Positions 6,880 to 9,248 of a stretch of DNA of 9,248 nucleotides are shown piece after piece; positions within the stretch are counted from its first letter, which is position 1, and every line of letters starts with the position of its first letter. Source of the stretch: an uncultured Caulobacteraceae bacterium (GTDB lineage: Bacteria; Pseudomonadota; Alphaproteobacteria; Caulobacterales; Caulobacteraceae); NCBI GenBank assembly GCA_937910255.1, contig CALEOQ010000407.1, positions 1 to 9,248 on the forward strand, written 5' to 3'. Below the pieces are notes generated by a model. The model saw only the letters and a list, made by a program, of their open reading frames with translations, did not search any database and was not told the DNA's origin. Position numbers and translations under genes: made by a program.

Positions 6880-7482
6880 TCAGGCGCTGAGCGCCTCCTC
6901 CACCTGCCCGAGCCGGTCCTTGCCGAAGAACATCTCCTCGCCCACGAAGAAGGTGGGAACGCCAAAGGCGCCCCGGGCGGCGGCGGCCTCGGTCCCGGCC
7001 AGCAGCTCGGCCTTGACGTCCGGGTCCTGGGTCGCCTCCAGCAGGCTGCGGGCGTCGAGGCCTGCGGCGTTGAGCACCTCGGCGACCACGGCCGGGTCAT
7101 CCATCTTGCGCCCATCCTCCCACATGGCGGCCAGCACAGCCTCCAGATAGGCCGTGCTCACGCCAGCCCGGCGGGCGGCGACCAGGCCGCGCATGATCAA
7201 CAGCGTGTTGACCGGGAAGTGCGGGTTCATCTGGAAGGCGCTTAAGCCATGACGGGCGACGAAGCGCCGCGTCTCGAGGTTCTCATAGGCGAGCTTTCCC
7301 TTGACCTCGGCGAAGGCCTCCACCGGCGAGCGGTTGCCGGTCAGCTTGAAGAGGCCGCCCAGCAACACCGGCTGCACCGCCGCCACGGCGCCGGTGCGCG
7401 CCAGGATCGGCGGCAGGGCCCGCCAGGCGAGGTAGGCGTTGGGACTGCCGAAATCGAACAGGAATTCCAGGGCGGCGGCCAT
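6880..7482 (-). CDS. 2-hydroxychromene-2-carboxylate isomerase family protein (DsbA fold)
   Basis: This protein has 200 residues, with the ATG at 7480-7482 and a strong AAGGAG Shine-Dalgarno about 9 nt upstream; a GTG giving 12 extra residues is less likely. It is a thioredoxin-superfamily protein of the kappa-GST/HCCA isomerase group. Its N-terminal FLFDFGSPNAYLA carries the family Ser (Ser13) that activates glutathione in place of the CxxC of DsbA, and it also has RFVARHGL, MNPHFPVNT, the cis-Pro motif GVPTFFV (174-180) and FGKDRL. In naphthalene degradation this family isomerises 2-hydroxychromene-2-carboxylate with glutathione. No ring-cleaving genes are nearby, so the true substrate is open. 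It follows the SDR gene by 17 bp and is probably co-transcribed. Confidence 0.9.
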   Translation of the reverse strand: MAAALEFLFDFGSPNAYLAWRALPPILARTGAVAAVQPVLLGGLFKLTGNRSPVEAFAEVKGKLAYENLETRRFVARHGLSAFQMNPHFPVNTLLIMRGLVAARRAGVSTAYLEAVLAAMWEDGRKMDDPAVVAEVLNAAGLDARSLLEATQDPDVKAELLAGTEAAAARGAFGVPTFFVGEEMFFGKDRLGQVEEALSA

Positions 7483-7499
7483 CGGGGGTTTCTCCTTGT

Positions 7500-8240
7500 T
7501 CACCAGCTCTCCGACCACGGACGAAGATCGAGTTCATGAGTCCAGGCCGAGCGGGCCTGGCGGTGCAGGGCCACATAGGTGGCGGCGATGTCGGCGGGCT
7601 TGAGGATGGAGTCCTCGGCCAGGCGCTTTTCGATGTCGGGCAGGTTTCCGCGGCTGAACACGCCATCGATGGCGCCGTCCACCACCACATGGGCCACGTG
7701 AATTCCCTGCGGCCCCAGTTCGCGGGCCAGGCTCTGGGCGATGGCCCGCAGGCCGTGCTTGGCCGCGGCGAAGGCCGCGAACCCTTCGCGCCCCCGCACC
7801 GAGGCCGTGGCGCCGGTGAACAGGATGGTCCCGCGCCGCCTGGGCAGCATGACCCTGGCGGCCTCTCGACCGGTGAGGAAGCCTGCGAAACAGGCCATCT
7901 CCCAGACCTTGGTGAAGACCCGGCTGGTGGTCTCCAGGATCGGAAAGCGGACATTGGCCCCGATGTTGAACACCACCACCTCGAGGGGACCGACCTCGGC
8001 CTCGATGCGGTCGAACAGGGCGGTCATCTCCCCTTCCTCCCGGGCGTCCACTCCATAGGCGCGGGCTTGGCCGCCGGCGGCGATGATCTCGTCAGCCAGG
8101 GCCTGAAGCTGGTCCTCATGGCGGGGCCTGCGGGTGACGCAGGCGACCAGACCCTCGGCGGCGAAAGCCTTGGCGATGGCCCCGCCGACCCCGTCGCCGG
8201 CGCCGATGACCACGCAAGCGCCCTTCGGTTGGTCGGCCAT
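7500..8240 (-). CDS. SDR-fold protein with degenerate active site
   Basis: This 246-residue short-chain dehydrogenase/reductase-type protein has the Rossmann cofactor motif GAGDGVGGAIA (13-23) and a second strand ending in TRRPR (36-40), consistent with NADP(H) binding. The VVVFNIGANV stretch (88-97) replaces the usual NNAG region. The catalytic tetrad is largely missing: aligned by eye, the Tyr of YxxxK is Phe157 (FAAFAAAKHG), the Ser position 13 residues earlier is Ala144, and only Lys161 is kept. I recall related proteobacterial SDR homologues with the same GFAAF-AAK and GIHVAHVV(I/V)DGAI stretches, so this looks like a conserved subfamily and not random decay. It may bind cofactor without classical dehydrogenase activity. 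The ATG at 8238-8240 has GGAG 6 nt upstream. It is first in an operon with the isomerase-family gene and divergent from an HxlR regulator. Confidence 0.88.
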   Translation of the reverse strand: MADQPKGACVVIGAGDGVGGAIAKAFAAEGLVACVTRRPRHEDQLQALADEIIAAGGQARAYGVDAREEGEMTALFDRIEAEVGPLEVVVFNIGANVRFPILETTSRVFTKVWEMACFAGFLTGREAARVMLPRRRGTILFTGATASVRGREGFAAFAAAKHGLRAIAQSLARELGPQGIHVAHVVVDGAIDGVFSRGNLPDIEKRLAEDSILKPADIAATYVALHRQARSAWTHELDLRPWSESW

Positions 8241-8246
8241 GAGGAT

Positions 8247-8292
8247 CTCCGTTCAGATTTCGAACTCAGGTTCGTATTGAATTTGAACGGAG
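8247..8292. promoter_or_regulatory. Nested dyad, candidate HxlR operator
   Basis: In the 90-bp gap between the divergent SDR and HxlR genes, CTCCGTTCA (8247-8255) is the exact reverse complement of TGAACGGAG (8284-8292). The match extends inward to 12 of 13 positions. Inside it, CGAAC (8261-8265) and GTTCG (8270-8274) form a second, nearly concentric inverted repeat around TCAG. This A+T-richer stretch is where both promoters must lie; a TTGACT on the minus strand (8296-8291) could be a -35 for the SDR gene. HxlR-family dimers usually bind such dyads between themselves and a divergent target. Caution: each outer arm contains a GGAG-like ribosome-binding sequence, which could contribute to the symmetry. 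Confidence 0.5.
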
Positions 8293-8330
8293 TCAATCGC
8301 ATCATTGACCGGCAGCAGGAGGCGATCGCG

Positions 8331-8801
8331 ATGAAATGGGATGAGCTGGCGCAGGAGCCCTGTTCAGTGGCCCGGTCCCTGGCGGTGATCGGCGACCGCT
8401 GGACGCTGATGATCCTGCGCGACGCCTTCCTGGGTTTGCGCCGGTTCGAGGCCTTCCAGGCCAGGCTCGGCATTTCCCGCAGCATCGTCACCGAGCGGCT
8501 GAACCTGCTGGTCGCCGAGGGCGTGCTGGAGCGCCGGCCCTATCAGGACCGCCCCGTCCGCCACGAATACCGCCTGACCGCCAAGGGCCTGGACCTGCAT
8601 CCGGTGATCATGGCCATCGTCGACTGGGGCGACCGCCACTATGCGGGCGAGGCTGGCCCGCCGATGCTGCGCCGGCACAAGGGCTGCGGCTGCGACTTCC
8701 ACGCCGTGCAGGTCTGCTCCGAATGCGGCGAGCCCGTCACCGCCCGCGACGTGGAGGCGCGGCCGGGGCCAGGCGCGGCGACGGTCCGCAGCTTCACATG
8801 A
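8331..8801 (+). CDS. HxlR family transcriptional regulator
   Basis: This 156-residue DNA-binding protein has a winged helix-turn-helix domain at about 10-105. Family marks are Cys11 (EPCSVARSLAVIGDRWTLMI, 9-28), the FLGLRRFEAFQARLGISRSI helix pair, ERLNLLVAEGVLERRPY (recognition helix and wing) and YRLTAKGLDLHPVIMAI. A C-terminal extension has His116 and Cys119, Cys121, Cys129 and Cys132 (HKGCGC, CSECGE), a likely zinc-ribbon seen in one HxlR subgroup. The ATG at 8331 has a strong AGGAGG 8 nt upstream; the open frame extends far upstream, but that part is antisense to the SDR gene. Cys11 is the position used for thiol or aldehyde sensing in some HxlR relatives such as HypR and YodB, so redox or electrophile sensing is possible here. 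It probably controls the divergent SDR/isomerase genes. Its stop overlaps the VOC start. Confidence 0.92.
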   Translation: MKWDELAQEPCSVARSLAVIGDRWTLMILRDAFLGLRRFEAFQARLGISRSIVTERLNLLVAEGVLERRPYQDRPVRHEYRLTAKGLDLHPVIMAIVDWGDRHYAGEAGPPMLRRHKGCGCDFHAVQVCSECGEPVTARDVEARPGPGAATVRSFT

Positions 8802-9140
8802 TCCGGCTGGATCACATCGCTATCTGGACCGACCAGAGGGACGGGCTGCTGAACGGCGTGGCCGACGCCGCCCATCTCGAGATCATGGATGGCTATGCGC
8901 CGGGCGGAACCCTGGCGGCTCGCGGCGTTCGCTTCGCCAACGGGCCGTTCCTCGATGTCCACCAGGTCGGGCCAGGGCCAGAGGGCGACCGACCATTTCA
9001 CCGGCTGATCGGCCTGAACGGCGACATCGACCAGGTCGAGCGCCGGGTCACGGCGGCGGGCCTGCGGGCCAGGGCGGCCCGCCGAGCCGAGGCGGCGCAT
9101 CCGGAACGCGAGGCGCCCTGGGACCTGCTCTCATTCCGCA
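8798..9140 (+). CDS. VOC (glyoxalase-fold) protein, truncated by artefact
   Basis: About 114 genuine residues remain of a vicinal-oxygen-chelate-type protein. It opens MIRLDHIAIWT, where His6 is the usual first metal ligand, followed by GGTLAARGVRFANGPFLDVHQVG and a second half with RVTAAGLRARA and WDLLSFR. Members are lyases, dioxygenases or glutathione transferases; the activity here is undetermined. The start ATG overlaps the HxlR stop (ATGA at 8798-8801), implying translational coupling. Genuine sequence stops at 9140: the following codons, KIGRAHV and a stop, are translated sequencing adapter, and this heptapeptide is a well-known false C-terminus. The real gene continues beyond what was assembled. 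Confidence 0.8.
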
Positions 9141-9204
9141 AGATCGGAAGAGCACACGTCTGAACTCCAGTCACGTCGTAATCTCGTATGCCGTCTTCTG
9201 CTTG
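9141..9204. other. Illumina TruSeq-type adapter with 6-base index (artefact)
   Basis: Bases 9141-9174 match the indexed TruSeq adapter, beginning AGATCGGAAGAGC and ending CCAGTCAC. Bases 9175-9180 (GTCGTA) occupy the index position, and 9181-9204 (ATCTCGTATGCC to TCTGCTTG) match the flow-cell end. This is synthetic library sequence, not genomic. Its reverse translation gives the notorious FFFQAEDGIRDY-type false protein. Confidence 0.98.
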
Positions 9205-9248
9205 AAAAAAAAAAACATAGACCACCACAGGCGTGCCTTCAGCCGCCC
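9205..9248. other. Poly-A read tail and unplaced 33-bp piece (artefact junction)
   Basis: Eleven A's (9205-9215) directly follow the adapter end, as happens when a read runs past the end of its template. The final 33 bases (9216-9248) are GC-rich, look bacterial and could be coding on the minus strand, but nothing supports their being adjacent to the VOC gene. I treat them as a chimeric join. Confidence 0.85.

Noticed and set aside
7536..8330. Long N-terminal extension of the HxlR frame on the plus strand
   Set aside because: It is antisense to the SDR gene and low-complexity, and a strong AGGAGG precedes the ATG at 8331.
8998..9228. A 76-codon minus-strand frame at the right end
   Set aside because: Its N-terminal half is translated adapter and the rest is antisense to the VOC gene; not a protein.
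1..9248. CRISPR array, tRNA or rRNA gene, riboswitch
   Set aside because: No regularly spaced repeats, cloverleaf, rRNA-like stretch or known riboswitch core was seen on either strand; the only repeats are coding low-complexity tails and the promoter dyad.

Overview
The window is GC-rich bacterial DNA (about 70% G+C in most stretches counted by hand), with dense gene packing, start/stop overlaps and proteobacterial families. I read it as an alphaproteobacterium, plausibly a relative of Caulobacter or Phenylobacterium. That placement rests on general resemblance, not on a search. The window appears to run to an assembly edge, because its last ~108 bases include synthetic sequencing adapter.

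Layout. (1) 1-491 (+): 3' part of a CoxE-like VWA-domain protein, cut by the window's left edge. (2) 496-605 (-): a convergent, start-less C-terminal fragment of an unidentified gene. (3) 624-1784 (-): an unrecognised two-TM, coiled-coil membrane protein in DNA of visibly lower G+C, probably an acquired insert that destroyed the gene whose tail remains at 496-605. (4) 1857-4513 (-): a two-gene operon for a periplasmic molybdenum hydroxylase of the isoquinoline 1-oxidoreductase (IorAB) type: a small 2Fe-2S subunit followed by a Tat-exported molybdopterin subunit. (5) 4597-6795 (-): a lemA-TPM-TPM operon made of a LemA lipoprotein, a secreted YgcG-like TPM protein with a Gly-rich tail, and a second TPM-type membrane protein. 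The lemA/TPM junction overlaps by 4 bp and the two TPM genes are 1 bp apart. (6) 6880-8240 (-): an SDR-fold protein followed by a DsbA-fold protein of the 2-hydroxychromene-2-carboxylate isomerase family. (7) 8331-9140 (+): a divergent HxlR-type regulator overlapping the start of a VOC (glyoxalase-fold) gene. A 46-bp dyad lies in the 90-bp divergent promoter region, so this regulator probably controls the SDR/isomerase genes and possibly itself. (8) 9141-9248: Illumina TruSeq-type adapter, a 6-base index, poly-A, and 33 bp of unplaced sequence. This is an artefact and truncates the VOC gene.

Most of the window is recognisable. The parts that deserve attention are the insertion scar with its orphan membrane protein, the dyad operator next to an SDR that lacks canonical catalytic residues, and the adapter chimera at the right end. 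I saw no tRNA, rRNA, CRISPR array, transposase or integrase.
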